Notes: a model not told the origin generated them from the sequence alone. 28,185 nt of DNA from an uncultured Rhodospirillaceae bacterium (GCA_900320035.1 ONQU01000010.1:1-28185); one strand, 5' to 3'. Positions 1-7,170 are shown, counted from the stretch's first letter. Numbers and translations: made by a program.

Positions 1-77
1 TGGTACGCGCGCAGGGATTCGAACCCTGGACCCACTGATTAAGAGTCAGTTGCTCTAGCCAACTGAGCTACGCACGC
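1..77 (-). tRNA. tRNA-Lys (anticodon CTT)
   Basis: Read on minus, this folds as a complete cloverleaf. The 7-bp acceptor stem has two G-U pairs. A GCTC/GAGC D arm follows, then an ACTGA/TCAGT anticodon stem around loop CTCTTAA, and a T arm containing GGTTCGAATCC. An encoded CCA lies at 3-1. The anticodon CTT reads the lysine codon AAG. The 5' end is at 77, and a good promoter lies 20 bases upstream. The tRNA is complete at the very edge of the window. Confidence 0.97.
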
Positions 78-96
78 ATAAATCTTAAACAAGCAA

Positions 97-125
97 CTTA
101 TAAAGCATTATATTTCAATTTGCAA
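97..125 (-). promoter_or_regulatory. Promoter of tRNA-Lys
   Basis: On minus, a -35 box TTGCAA (125-120) and a -10 box TATAAG (102-97) are separated by exactly 17 bases. The -10 box ends 19 bases before the mature tRNA 5' end, which fits a short processed leader. Confidence 0.6.
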
Positions 126-238
126 GCACTTTTTTAGTCTGTCGTCACAAAAATTCCTTAAAACCATTTAACTATATGATTTTGCAATAAAATATTTTAA
201 ATACAGATACCCCATAAACGGCTTTACCATAAACAAAT

Positions 239-280
239 ATCACATAAAAAAAGTGCCGACCGACGCTTTTTTTATGTGAT
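239..280 (-). terminator. Bidirectional hairpin terminator after the DUF378 gene
   Basis: Two 17-base arms (239-255 and 264-280) pair throughout with one G-U pair and an 8-base loop. Each arm holds a run of seven A or T, so the RNA of either strand ends in an A-stem followed by U residues. It lies 35 bases after the stop of the minus-strand gene at 316 and ahead of the tRNA. Confidence 0.75.
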
Positions 281-315
281 TTCTAAATCGTTATACTCTG
301 CTAAATCTTCGATGC

Positions 316-501
316 CTATTTTAATAAGTAAGCATAAAAAACGTAACATGCTGAAAGTCCGACTAAAATATAGATAATAGAGGCAATGACCGGCGCAAAA
401 GCGAATATAACCTCCACCAAATTAAACTTAAACGCTCCGACCAAACCCCAGTTAATACCACCGATAATGGTTAGCAAAAGGGCAATTTTTTCCCAGACCA
501 T
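316..501 (-). CDS. DUF378 family small membrane protein
   Basis: This 61-residue protein has two hydrophobic segments (about 5-25 and 32-58) joined by a short loop. The INWGLVGAF stretch at about residues 16-24 is typical of the DUF378 (YuzA-like) family, whose members are of the same length and have no established function. The start is supported by an AAGGAG ribosome binding site 6 bases upstream. The gene stands alone: a hairpin terminator follows it, and 168 bases separate it from the next gene upstream. Family assignment is from remembered motif shape. The role, probably an integral inner-membrane protein, is inference. Confidence 0.8.
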   Translation of the reverse strand: MVWEKIALLLTIIGGINWGLVGAFKFNLVEVIFAFAPVIASIIYILVGLSACYVFYAYLLK

Positions 502-669
502 CTTTTTCTCCTTAAAATAAATTTCACTTAAACGACAGTGTAGATATAATCACTCTCATATCAAATAAAAGGTGATGAGAGATTTTTTTAACAAACTTCA
601 CGCAAAAAAATCAGCATTTCTAATAATCTTTTCAATGTTGCAATAAAATGAACAAATAACCTTTATAAT

Positions 670-2316
670 CTACATCCGACCGGTGGAAAAATCTTGCAAT
701 AATGCATCAATCATGTCTGTTTGTCGGTTGATTAACTGCCGCCGTTTTGTAACCAGTTGCGGTAATATTTTTTGCATTTCAGCACAATTCATATCCGGCT
801 GGTGACAGCGTTTAATCAACTGTTCTAAATTTTTACCATATATTAAATCCAAAGCACCAAAAGAAATTTTTTCATCATGCCAATCAATTTCACAAAACTT
901 TTTAGCCGCACAAAATGCTGTTTTAGCACCGGCATGGCTATAATCCAAACCAACTAATGCATCGCTATTTTGTGCGAGTGCCGAAAACATTTTTTCATCA
1001 TTGGTGTCCAAGGCCTTCATAGTATAAAATTGATGTTTTTTCTTAGTTTCTAAAATATCATTACTATATTCTTTATAGATATTTTTCAAATCTTTACCAT
1101 ATTCAAACAAAGGCATCACTTCTAGCATATTTTGCCAAACAATAGAGGTTGCCGCGACATCATTCTTTTTAACCGCTACATCAAGCAGATTATTTCCAAC
1201 ATCATCGTGTACAAACAATGCTTCCTGCGAAATTCTTTCCCCATCTTGAGCCGTGAATTTTCCCTGTAACACCTTCTCCTTAGCGTCTGCAAATTCCTTT
1301 TGAACATTATGCCGGTAAGCCCGATAATCGGCCATAAAATCATCACCATCATCTTTCATTGGCTGCAAAACACCACGTAAGTCATCGTTTTTGGCCATAA
1401 CTTTTTCTTCTATCTGCTGCCAATTTTCAATCAGATAATGGCTATTAGCCAGTTCTTTGAAAAACGCCTTAAACACGATTTCCTCATACTGTGCCGCCTC
1501 AAATTTATCCAGCCATGGCACCTGCCAATAAGCACCATTATGCTCCGATTTTTGGTAGCCGGAAATGCGCGGCACAATCAGAGCGCGTTCATTTTCAGAA
1601 AAATCAACACACCATAAATCACTGTCTTGCATTTCTTCGGTTGCCAAATAATAACCGAAGGAATCGACGGCATATTCGACCGGTTGATTGCGTTCATCAG
1701 CTTGTGTGCAGCGATATAGTGTGGTTGAATGTACCGGAGTCGTCCCTAAATCTGCACAAGGATTATTATGATCAATCACCACCAATTGACGATGTATGGT
1801 TGCCGCTTCTTGCGCCGTATAGCCGATATCAAGCATAATTTCATCAAACTGACTCAACGTTTGTTTAACTTCTTTACTGATTTCATGACAAATACGACAG
1901 CCGTGGCAATGGTTAACAAACATCACTTGGTCGCGCACATTATGACAAGCCTCTGACAAAGGTAATCTCTGCAAATTGCCGAATTTATCCTTATCTGCAA
2001 TCAATGGCACCAAAATTTTATCTAGCGTAAACATAACCCGTGCTGCAACTGAAAGCGGTGATTTATCTTTATCACGATAATAGGCACCATAAATTTCAAA
2101 CTTATTTGCATCTTCACCTAAATATTGTTCGACAACTTTGCACATGCCGTTAGCCAGTTCCGTATTAGCTGTACCGTTGCCGCCGAAACAAAAAATTTTC
2201 TTCGGACCATGGCGCATATCCAAATCAGTCGAAACACAACGCCAATGCCGTTCGGCATTCAAATCACGTCTGCCAATGGCAATTTTATCTGCCCATATAT
2301 CGTCTTTTATGCCCAT
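670..2316 (-). CDS. Unrecognised 548-residue protein, possible Cys-type alpha/beta hydrolase with an ankyrin-like C-terminal part
   Basis: I do not recognise this family. The start is supported by GAGG 5 bases upstream and by a promoter just beyond. There is no signal peptide or membrane segment, so it is probably cytoplasmic or exported by a non-Sec route. Residues 39-50 form a hydrophobic strand running into FGGNGTA. Residues 131-145 form a second strand running into NHCHGCRICHE. E258-H259 sit in a short EHNGAYW motif. This order (glycine-rich loop, sharp turn with a small nucleophile, late His) resembles an alpha/beta hydrolase in which Cys137 would replace Ser. Residues 369-400 (DDVGNNLLDVAVKKND) resemble one ankyrin repeat, and 430-460 may be a decayed second. 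The C-terminal third is helical and charged. All function here is inference. Confidence 0.75.
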   Translation of the reverse strand: MGIKDDIWADKIAIGRRDLNAERHWRCVSTDLDMRHGPKKIFCFGGNGTANTELANGMCKVVEQYLGEDANKFEIYGAYYRDKDKSPLSVAARVMFTLDKILVPLIADKDKFGNLQRLPLSEACHNVRDQVMFVNHCHGCRICHEISKEVKQTLSQFDEIMLDIGYTAQEAATIHRQLVVIDHNNPCADLGTTPVHSTTLYRCTQADERNQPVEYAVDSFGYYLATEEMQDSDLWCVDFSENERALIVPRISGYQKSEHNGAYWQVPWLDKFEAAQYEEIVFKAFFKELANSHYLIENWQQIEEKVMAKNDDLRGVLQPMKDDGDDFMADYRAYRHNVQKEFADAKEKVLQGKFTAQDGERISQEALFVHDDVGNNLLDVAVKKNDVAATSIVWQNMLEVMPLFEYGKDLKNIYKEYSNDILETKKKHQFYTMKALDTNDEKMFSALAQNSDALVGLDYSHAGAKTAFCAAKKFCEIDWHDEKISFGALDLIYGKNLEQLIKRCHQPDMNCAEMQKILPQLVTKRRQLINRQTDMIDALLQDFSTGRM

Positions 2317-2337
2317 TCTTACCTCATCTTCTGACCT

Positions 2338-2366
2338 AATTTAGCACAATGAATAATTTTTTGCAA
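2338..2366 (-). promoter_or_regulatory. Promoter of the 548-residue unknown gene
   Basis: On minus, TTGCAA (2366-2361) and TAAATT (2343-2338) are 17 bases apart, and TGC directly precedes the -10 box as an extended -10 element. The same TGCTAAATT occurs in the gap promoter. Confidence 0.55.
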
Positions 2367-2399
2367 TATTTTTGTCGTTTCAGAAGTTGGATTTTAAAA

Positions 2400-2443
2400 C
2401 AAAAAAAGTGATAAGAAACTAAATTTTCCCATCACTCTTTTTT
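2400..2443 (-). terminator. Hairpin terminator after the 39-residue peptide gene
   Basis: AGTGAT (2407-2412) pairs with ATCACT (2431-2436). A and T runs flank the stem, so the minus-strand RNA ends in seven U residues after the stem. It begins 14 bases past the stop codon of the small gene at 2457. The opposite orientation also has a T run. Confidence 0.7.
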
Positions 2444-2456
2444 CTTTAGCAAAAGA

Positions 2457-2576
2457 CTACTTTGCTTCGTCTTCATCTTTTTTAGTGTAACCAAGCCAAG
2501 CACCGATAGCAAGGCCGGCCATGAAAATGAGAGAGCATGCTGCGAGGCTGTCTCCGATAAAATTAACGATATTCAT
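2457..2576 (-). CDS. Small single-span membrane protein, 39 residues
   Basis: An open frame of 39 codons starts ATG-AAT-ATC and ends TAG. The product has a hydrophobic segment at about residues 10-30 (CSLIFMAGLAIGAWLGY), followed by a strongly charged tail (KKDEDEAK), so one membrane span with a cytoplasmic acidic tail is likely. A promoter with 17-base spacing lies upstream and a hairpin terminator directly downstream, so it looks like a complete monocistronic gene. The ribosome binding site is weak (GATAAG). I do not recognise the family. Its reality rests on gene architecture, not homology. Confidence 0.6.
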   Translation of the reverse strand: MNIVNFIGDSLAACSLIFMAGLAIGAWLGYTKKDEDEAK

Positions 2577-2607
2577 ACTTATCTAAATTATTGGTTAAAC
2601 TAATTGC

Positions 2608-2636
2608 TTTGTAGCATGTTTTTGTCAAAAAGTCAA
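2608..2636 (-). promoter_or_regulatory. Promoter of the 39-residue peptide gene
   Basis: On minus, TTGACT (2636-2631) and TACAAA (2613-2608) are 17 bases apart, with TGC just before the -10 box. The -10 box ends 31 bases before the ATG at 2576. Confidence 0.5.
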
Positions 2637-2673
2637 TAGAAAAAAATTTAAAAACACATTTTTTTTTGCATCG

Positions 2674-2697
2674 AAAAAAAATCACCGGCAAACTGGT
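2674..2697 (-). terminator. Terminator of the acpP-fabF-mltG unit
   Basis: On minus, a small stem (ACC.G with GC.GGT, one mismatch, 4-base loop; 2697-2684) begins right after the mltG stop. It is followed, after one G, by an A and eight T residues. The stem is short but the U tract is strong. Confidence 0.5.
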
Positions 2698-2700
2698 AAA

Positions 2701-3657
2701 CTACTTCTGCAAACGACGCCACTTTTGCACATTGGCATTGTGTTCGGATAAAGTACGAGCAAAATTGTGTCCGCCGTTGCCTGATGCCACAAAATATAAA
2801 TACGGGGTTTTATCCGGATGTGCCACCGCCATAATCGATGCCTTACCCGGTGAGCATATCGGTGTTGGCGGTAAACCTGTGTATTTATAGGTATTGTAAG
2901 GACTATCAATTTCCAAATCGCGCCGCGTTAGCGCACGACCTAAATCTTTTTGCCCCAGCGTTAAAGCATAAATCACCGTCGGATCTGTCTGCAACAACAT
3001 TCCGCGCCGCAACCGATTGATAAATACCGATGCCACTTGCGGCCGCTCTGTTGCCACACCGGTCTCCTTTTCCACAATTGAAGCCAAAATCAGCATTTCT
3101 TTCAAATTTTTAAGCGGTAAATCGGCATCACGTTCTTGCCAAGCTTGTTGCAAAACTTTTCGCAAGGCGCGCTGCCCTTGCTTTACAATTTTTTGCCGAC
3201 TTTCACCGCGCGAAAAGGTATAGGTTTCAGGTAAAAACATACCTTCCGATGGTAATGTAAATTCTCCGGTCAAAAGTTTGTTGTCGGCTAATATTTCCCC
3301 GATTTCGTGCATTGTTTTACCTTCCGGAACGGTAACTTTACGCAAATATAACTTACCACTAACCAATATTTCGCTGATTTGCGTTAATGAAACGTCATGC
3401 TTTATTAAATATTCACCTGCTTTAATCTGCGGATAGATACGGTTAATCTTCGCATATATTAAAAAATAATAACGGTTGGCAATCAACTTACGCTTTTCTA
3501 AAATATCGGCAATTTTTTCCAATGAAGCGCCACTCGGAATTTGCACCACAAGATGCCCTTTAACCGGCATCGGCTCATATAAAATTTGCTCTGTTTTAAA
3601 ATACAAAAAAACTGCCGTTCCGATTAATATAATCAGCATTAACAACAGTTTTTTCAT
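2701..3657 (-). CDS. mltG: Endolytic murein transglycosylase MltG (YceG-like)
   Basis: MltG is an inner-membrane enzyme that cleaves nascent glycan strands inside the chain and so helps to end peptidoglycan polymerisation. The 318 residues show a single N-terminal membrane anchor (about 4-20), a LysM-like region (about 36-105), and the catalytic YceG domain. The signature ASIVEKET (192-199) carries the presumed catalytic glutamate E196. The conserved SPYNTYKYTGLPPTPICSPG block and a HNFARTLSEHN tail follow. Length is normal. The start is supported by AGAGG overlapping the fabF stop codon, 12 bases away, so it is probably translated from the acpP-fabF transcript. The fabF-mltG neighbourhood is widespread in proteobacteria. 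Confidence 0.95.
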   Translation of the reverse strand: MKKLLLMLIILIGTAVFLYFKTEQILYEPMPVKGHLVVQIPSGASLEKIADILEKRKLIANRYYFLIYAKINRIYPQIKAGEYLIKHDVSLTQISEILVSGKLYLRKVTVPEGKTMHEIGEILADNKLLTGEFTLPSEGMFLPETYTFSRGESRQKIVKQGQRALRKVLQQAWQERDADLPLKNLKEMLILASIVEKETGVATERPQVASVFINRLRRGMLLQTDPTVIYALTLGQKDLGRALTRRDLEIDSPYNTYKYTGLPPTPICSPGKASIMAVAHPDKTPYLYFVASGNGGHNFARTLSEHNANVQKWRRLQK

Positions 3658-3669
3658 CGTTTACAACCT

Positions 3670-4956
3670 CTATTCTTCGTATTTTTTGAAAATCAAAGAA
3701 GAATTCGTTCCGCCAAAACCAAAAGAATTGGACATAGCCGCTTTAATTGCTTTCTTCTTTGGCTTTAAAGGCACTAGATCCATATCTTGCACAGCTTCAT
3801 CAGGATCTTCCAAATTCAACGTCGGCGGACAGGTTTGCTCCACAATTGCCTTAATGGTATAAACCGCCTCAACGGCACCGGCCGCACCGAGCAAATGTCC
3901 GATGGCTGACTTAGTCGATGACATTGACATTGCACTTAATTTATCACCAAACAAACGGCGGACGGCAGCCGCTTCGCCTACATCACCCAACGGTGTTGAG
4001 GTTCCATGTGCATTAACATAGTTAATATCTTCAATTTCCACCCCATGCTCCTTAGCATGTCCTGCCGCCATTTTCATGGCTCGATAGGCACCGTCACCAT
4101 CAGGACAAGGCGCCGTCATATGGTGTGCATCGCCACTCATACCATAACCGACAACTTCGGCATAAATATGTGCACCTCTGGCTTTAGCATGTTCTAATTC
4201 TTCCAAAACCACGGCACCGGCACCCTCACCCATCACAAAGCCGCTACGTTTTTTATCCCACGGGCGCGAAGCTTTTTCCGGTGCATCATTAAACTCTGCC
4301 GTAATTGCGTGCATCCGAGCAAACCCGGATAAACCAAGCACATTAACCGCCGACTCGGCACCACCGGCCACCATCACATCAGCATCGCCCATGGCAATAA
4401 TACGAGCGGCATCACCAATAGCGTGTGTACCGGTTGAACAAGCCGTTACGCAAGCGTGATTCGGTCCGCGTAAGCTATGATTTATCGAAACTGTACCGGA
4501 AATTAAATTAATTAGGCACGATGGAATGAAAAACGGCGAAATACGCTTAATACCTGTCTCTTCAAAGGCAACTGATGCTTCATATATGTAATTCAAACCA
4601 CCGATACCAGACCCCATCATTACACCAGCACGGCATTGTTCTTCTTCGCTCAATTCTTTCGGCTCATAAGCTGCATCTTGCAAAGCATCATTAGCAGTGG
4701 CAATACCATACAAAATAAACTTATCGGCTTTTTTTTGATCCTTAGGCGGCATAACCGAATCAGGATTAAATTCATGTTCACCTTCACCCCACGGTACTTG
4801 ACCGGCAATTTGCACCGGAATATCCTTCAAATCGATCCCTTCAATCCGGTGAATCGCCGATTTACCATCCATTAGACATTGCCAGTTATAGTCTACGCCC
4901 CGACCAAACGGTGAGACCACACCCAAACCGGTCACAACAACTCTTCTCATAGGCAT
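3670..4956 (-). CDS. fabF: 3-oxoacyl-ACP synthase II (KAS II)
   Basis: FabF elongates fatty acids by condensing malonyl-ACP with acyl-ACP in the cytoplasm. The thiolase-fold enzyme is complete at 428 residues. The catalytic triad is visible as Cys173 (TACSTGTHA), His317 (NAHGTSTPLGD) and His354 (SAIGHLLGAAGA), and the C-terminal SNSFGFGGTNSS loop is intact. Two ATG codons lie close together at 4956 and 4950. The second has AAAGG at better spacing and gives MRRVVVTG; the first gives a length matching E. coli FabF. Either is possible. Its substrate carrier gene acpP lies just upstream, separated by a terminator-like hairpin, and mltG follows. Confidence 0.96.
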   Translation of the reverse strand: MPMRRVVVTGLGVVSPFGRGVDYNWQCLMDGKSAIHRIEGIDLKDIPVQIAGQVPWGEGEHEFNPDSVMPPKDQKKADKFILYGIATANDALQDAAYEPKELSEEEQCRAGVMMGSGIGGLNYIYEASVAFEETGIKRISPFFIPSCLINLISGTVSINHSLRGPNHACVTACSTGTHAIGDAARIIAMGDADVMVAGGAESAVNVLGLSGFARMHAITAEFNDAPEKASRPWDKKRSGFVMGEGAGAVVLEELEHAKARGAHIYAEVVGYGMSGDAHHMTAPCPDGDGAYRAMKMAAGHAKEHGVEIEDINYVNAHGTSTPLGDVGEAAAVRRLFGDKLSAMSMSSTKSAIGHLLGAAGAVEAVYTIKAIVEQTCPPTLNLEDPDEAVQDMDLVPLKPKKKAIKAAMSNSFGFGGTNSSLIFKKYEE

Positions 4957-4973
4957 ACCTTTTCTCTTATTAC

Positions 4974-5007
4974 GAAAAAAACTCGCTGTTATTAACTAAG
5001 CGAGTTT
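4974..5007 (-). terminator. Terminator or attenuator between acpP and fabF
   Basis: A perfect 9-bp stem (4979-4987 with 4999-5007) closes an 11-base loop. On minus it is followed at once by T residues that overlap the stem end (seven T at 4981-4975). It starts 22 bases after the acpP stop and ends about 20 bases before the fabF start. This is intrinsic-terminator architecture inside a conserved operon, suggesting partial termination that makes acpP mRNA more abundant than fabF mRNA. Confidence 0.75.
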
Positions 5008-5028
5008 AATTTAATAAAGCCTTACGAC

Positions 5029-5262
5029 TTACGCATTTTTAGCAAGATAGTCAATAGCATCTTTAACAGTTAAAATCTTTTCAGCAGCTTTATCCGGAAT
5101 TTCGCAACCGAATTCTTCTTCAAAAGCCATAACGAGTTCAACTGTGTCCAAGCTATCAGCACCTAAATCGTCAATAAAGCTAGCTGATTCAACAACCTTT
5201 GCTTCATCAACACCTAAGTGTTTAGCAACAATCTTCTTTACGCGCTCTGCGGTATCAGTCAT
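5029..5262 (-). CDS. acpP: Acyl carrier protein
   Basis: ACP carries growing acyl chains on a 4'-phosphopantetheine arm. The 77-residue protein is acidic, and the attachment serine is Ser37 in the DDLGADSLDTVELVM motif. All four helices of the family appear to be present. The ATG has a GAGG ribosome binding site about 10 bases upstream. A hairpin leader and a pair of direct repeats lie upstream, and a strong terminator-like hairpin lies downstream, so high and separately tuned expression is likely. fabD and fabG, often found upstream, are absent here. Confidence 0.98.
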   Translation of the reverse strand: MTDTAERVKKIVAKHLGVDEAKVVESASFIDDLGADSLDTVELVMAFEEEFGCEIPDKAAEKILTVKDAIDYLAKNA

Positions 5263-5300
5263 GATAAATTAACCTCATATAATTAAAACAAATCTCTCAG

Positions 5301-5339
5301 ACAACAGCATGCTAACTATTAGCACGCATCGCCTGTTGT
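5301..5339 (-). promoter_or_regulatory. Stem-loop in the acpP leader
   Basis: On minus, ACAACA (5339-5334) pairs with TGTTGT (5306-5301). Inside it, a 9-bp stem with one G-U pair closes a 3-base TAG loop, with a 6-base bulge on the 5' side. It ends 38 bases before the acpP start. No U tract follows, so it is more likely an mRNA-stability or translation element than a terminator. Confidence 0.5.
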
Positions 5340-5342
5340 TTT

Positions 5343-5371
5343 TCAATAGCACAATTTTACGCTCAATAGCA
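5343..5371. repeat. Two 9-base direct repeats upstream of acpP
   Basis: TCAATAGCA occurs at 5343-5351 and again at 5363-5371, with starts exactly 20 bases (about two helical turns) apart. On minus they read TGCTATTGA, just upstream of the leader hairpin. They could be a regulator binding site or overlapping extended -10 boxes. Confidence 0.45.
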
Positions 5372-5588
5372 AGCATTATTTTTATTTTACCCTAAAAAAT
5401 ATGTTTGTATTTAATTAAATTTATGTATTTTCAATATGTTAATAACAAATTTTTAAGTGTATAAATTCATCTTTCATAAATCTTACAACAACCAAATCTT
5501 GACTCCGGTGGCTTTTTCCTCTAATGTAGCGTCGATTTCGATTATTATTAACTTAAATATTATGACGATAAAGTACATACTTATTCTT

Positions 5589-5951
5589 ATGAAAAAGGCT
5601 ATAAAGTCTACCCTTGTCACAACCTGCTTGATTTTGATATTGTGGGGAACACTTTATAAGCTGACGAATTTTGCCACAGTTCACACCTACTTTTGGCTGG
5701 GTGTTGTTATCTGTGTTTTAAACACATGGATTGACAACTTAAGAAAGCGTAAAATAGCCAATGTGATTCATGTGCAAAGTTTCTGGATTGTTGTGGCTGG
5801 TGCGGTTTTAATGTTACATCATGCCGGATTTGAGGCTGCCGCAGTTCTATTGGCTGCCGCATGTTTTGCCTCACCATTCTTCGGAGCAACAATCTATGAA
5901 GGAGTCGTCGGACTTTCCTTGCTGATAACTTTGGCTTGGTTGATACCCTAA
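5589..5951 (+). CDS. Unrecognised membrane protein, 120 residues
   Basis: The protein begins MKKAIKST and has four or five hydrophobic segments (about 5-23, 33-48, 64-79, 83-97 and 103-119), with a basic loop (NLRKRKIAN) after the second. I do not recognise the family. The frame is open back to 5457. I chose ATG 5589 because two lysines then precede the first membrane span as expected; ATG 5562 is the alternative. Neither has a Shine-Dalgarno sequence. It is one of only three plus-strand genes in the window and lies next to another small membrane protein of similar design, so the pair may be lineage-specific. A stem-loop follows the stop. Confidence 0.6.
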   Translation: MKKAIKSTLVTTCLILILWGTLYKLTNFATVHTYFWLGVVICVLNTWIDNLRKRKIANVIHVQSFWIVVAGAVLMLHHAGFEAAAVLLAAACFASPFFGATIYEGVVGLSLLITLAWLIP

Positions 5952-5976
5952 TCAAGCTGACAACACGGTTAAATCT

Positions 5977-6002
5977 CCCTTGCAATAGCAAAGTTGCAAG
6001 GG
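5977..6002 (+). terminator. Stem-loop after the 120-residue membrane gene
   Basis: A perfect 9-bp stem (CCCTTGCAA, 5977-5985, with TTGCAAGGG, 5994-6002) closes an 8-base loop, 25 bases after the stop. The following sequence (ATTTATTATG) is only moderately T-rich, so termination may be weak. Confidence 0.5.
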
Positions 6003-6119
6003 ATTTATTATGCCTGTTTTCATTATATTCAACTTGACTTCACGAGATTTTTTATTTAGAGTGCACACCAGAAAATATATAATTATAAAATTCGAATTAT
6101 TCATTAAATATTATTGCGT

Positions 6120-6554
6120 ATGAAAAACTTTATTACATTTTGCAAATCGTATCTCGCAGAGATACTGTTTGTGTTTCTGACACTTTTGTTGATTTGCGGA
6201 TTTGCCATGTGCTGGTTATTTTCTACCGGTACTGTCGTTGGTATATGCGGTGTGGGGGCTATGGTTTTAGAAATGTGTATAGCTTTTGGCTTGTCTCATT
6301 TACCTCTGCATAGCCAATCTTTTAGAATAACGCTTTATTTGGGCTTTATTTTGTGGATTCCGGTGTTTATCATAGGCATTATACTTTCGAGCCAAGCCAA
6401 CAAATTATTACTAGCCATAGCAACACTTTCGAGCATAGCTTTTTGTGCTCTGTACTCTGATTTAGCGGTCAATGCGCACTTGTATCATGCCGAAGATCAA
6501 ACAAGGAAATTTCCTGTGGCAACGGCTGATGCCTGTGATGATGATCAAACTTAA
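6120..6554 (+). CDS. Unrecognised membrane protein, 144 residues
   Basis: Four hydrophobic segments are visible (about 12-35, 38-60, 70-92 and 95-115), followed by a polar acidic C-terminal tail ending DACDDDQT. The family is unknown to me. The frame opens two codons earlier with TTG, but ATG 6120 is the more natural start. As with the gene upstream, no Shine-Dalgarno sequence is seen. It is separated from that gene by 168 bases and a stem-loop, so the two may be independent units. Two strong hairpins end the transcript before the convergent rplS operon. Confidence 0.6.
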   Translation: MKNFITFCKSYLAEILFVFLTLLLICGFAMCWLFSTGTVVGICGVGAMVLEMCIAFGLSHLPLHSQSFRITLYLGFILWIPVFIIGIILSSQANKLLLAIATLSSIAFCALYSDLAVNAHLYHAEDQTRKFPVATADACDDDQT

Positions 6555-6607
6555 AACATCAATAGCGTATGGAACATTACGAAGAATCATTATCGCAAAC
6601 ACTAAAC

Positions 6608-6647
6608 AAAAAATCCCCCGCCGCTTAACCGCCGCGAGGGATTTTTT
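6608..6647. terminator. Bidirectional terminator between convergent units
   Basis: AAAAAATCCC (6608-6617) pairs with GGGATTTTTT (6638-6647) around a GC-rich, partly paired interior. Both strands give a hairpin followed by six U residues. It serves the membrane gene ending at 6554 on plus and the rplS operon ending at 6714 on minus. Confidence 0.85.
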
Positions 6648-6656
6648 ATTACGACT

Positions 6657-6683
6657 AAGCGCCCCCAATCGGAGGCGCTTTTT
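6657..6683 (+). terminator. Second terminator on the plus strand
   Basis: AAGCGCC (6657-6663) pairs with GGCGCTT (6674-6680) around a 10-base loop, followed by T residues to 6683. Only the plus orientation has a U tract. With the hairpin at 6608 it makes a tandem barrier against reading into rplS. Confidence 0.7.
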
Positions 6684-6713
6684 ATATCAATTATTAAAAA
6701 GCAAATCTTAAGA

Positions 6714-7115
6714 TTACTTTTTGCTCATTATGCCGCTGTTAACGTCTTTAACCGAAACAGACAAATCATCGGCAATACGTGCCGAACGACCACGCAACGC
6801 ACGTAAGAAGTACAACTTCGCGCGACGAACTTTACCCACGCGTGATACCTCAATTTTTGCCACATTCGGCGAATAGAGCGGGAACACACGTTCCACACCT
6901 TCACCAAACGAAATTTTACGCACCGTAAAAGATGAATTCAAACCATCGTTTTTGCGGGCAATGCAAACACCTTCATAAACTTGGATACGCTCGCGATCAC
7001 CTTCTTTAACTTTGGTGTGAACGCGTAAGGTATCACCTGGCTTGAAAATCGGCATATTTTTGCCTTCCATCAACTTTTCAATTTGCTCTTTTTCAATATT
7101 TTCAATAATGTTCAT
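6714..7115 (-). CDS. rplS: 50S ribosomal protein L19
   Basis: L19 lies at the 30S-50S interface. The 133-residue protein carries the family core (FKPGDTLRVHTKV, QVYEGVCIARK, FPLYSPNVAKIEV, VRRAKLYFLRALRGRSARI). A C-terminal extension of about 20 residues (DDLSVSVKDVNSGIMSKK) goes beyond the usual length of about 115. The frame is open further upstream into trmD, but ATG 7115 is chosen because AAAGG lies 8 bases upstream and the protein then starts in register with the family. It is the last gene of the ffh operon, 55 bases after trmD, and is followed by a strong terminator. Confidence 0.96.
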   Translation of the reverse strand: MNIIENIEKEQIEKLMEGKNMPIFKPGDTLRVHTKVKEGDRERIQVYEGVCIARKNDGLNSSFTVRKISFGEGVERVFPLYSPNVAKIEVSRVGKVRRAKLYFLRALRGRSARIADDLSVSVKDVNSGIMSKK

Positions 7116-7170
7116 TTTCTTTACCTTTACATTTAATTTGTTACTTCTATACAACAGAACCTGCACTAAA

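Larger units (their letters stand above)
5263..5588. other. Intergenic control region between divergent acpP and the plus-strand membrane gene
   Basis: This 326-base AT-rich stretch holds the acpP leader hairpin (5301-5339) and two 9-base direct repeats (5343-5371). The half nearer 5589 is very AT-rich. It contains an open frame on plus (from 5457) that I take to be non-coding upstream sequence of the membrane gene. No confident sigma-70 promoter could be fixed in either direction. Confidence 0.5.

Noticed and set aside
553..589. 7-bp hairpin with a T7 tract upstream of the DUF378 gene
   Set aside because: The T tract is on plus, where no gene precedes it; on minus it has no terminator form. 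No role could be assigned.
1491..1838. Plus-strand open frame of 115 codons inside the 548-residue gene, and similar frames within mltG, ffh, mutL, pgk and dnaX
   Set aside because: They lie opposite well-supported genes, lack ribosome binding sites and have no protein-like motifs.
1891..1914. CRICH (CxxCH heme-binding pattern) in the 548-residue protein
   Set aside because: The protein has no signal peptide, and c-type heme is attached in the periplasm; the pattern is short and likely chance.
5457..5588. Upstream extension of the plus-strand membrane gene
   Set aside because: It is AT-rich, has no ribosome binding site, and adds a polar stretch ahead of the natural lysine-led first span.
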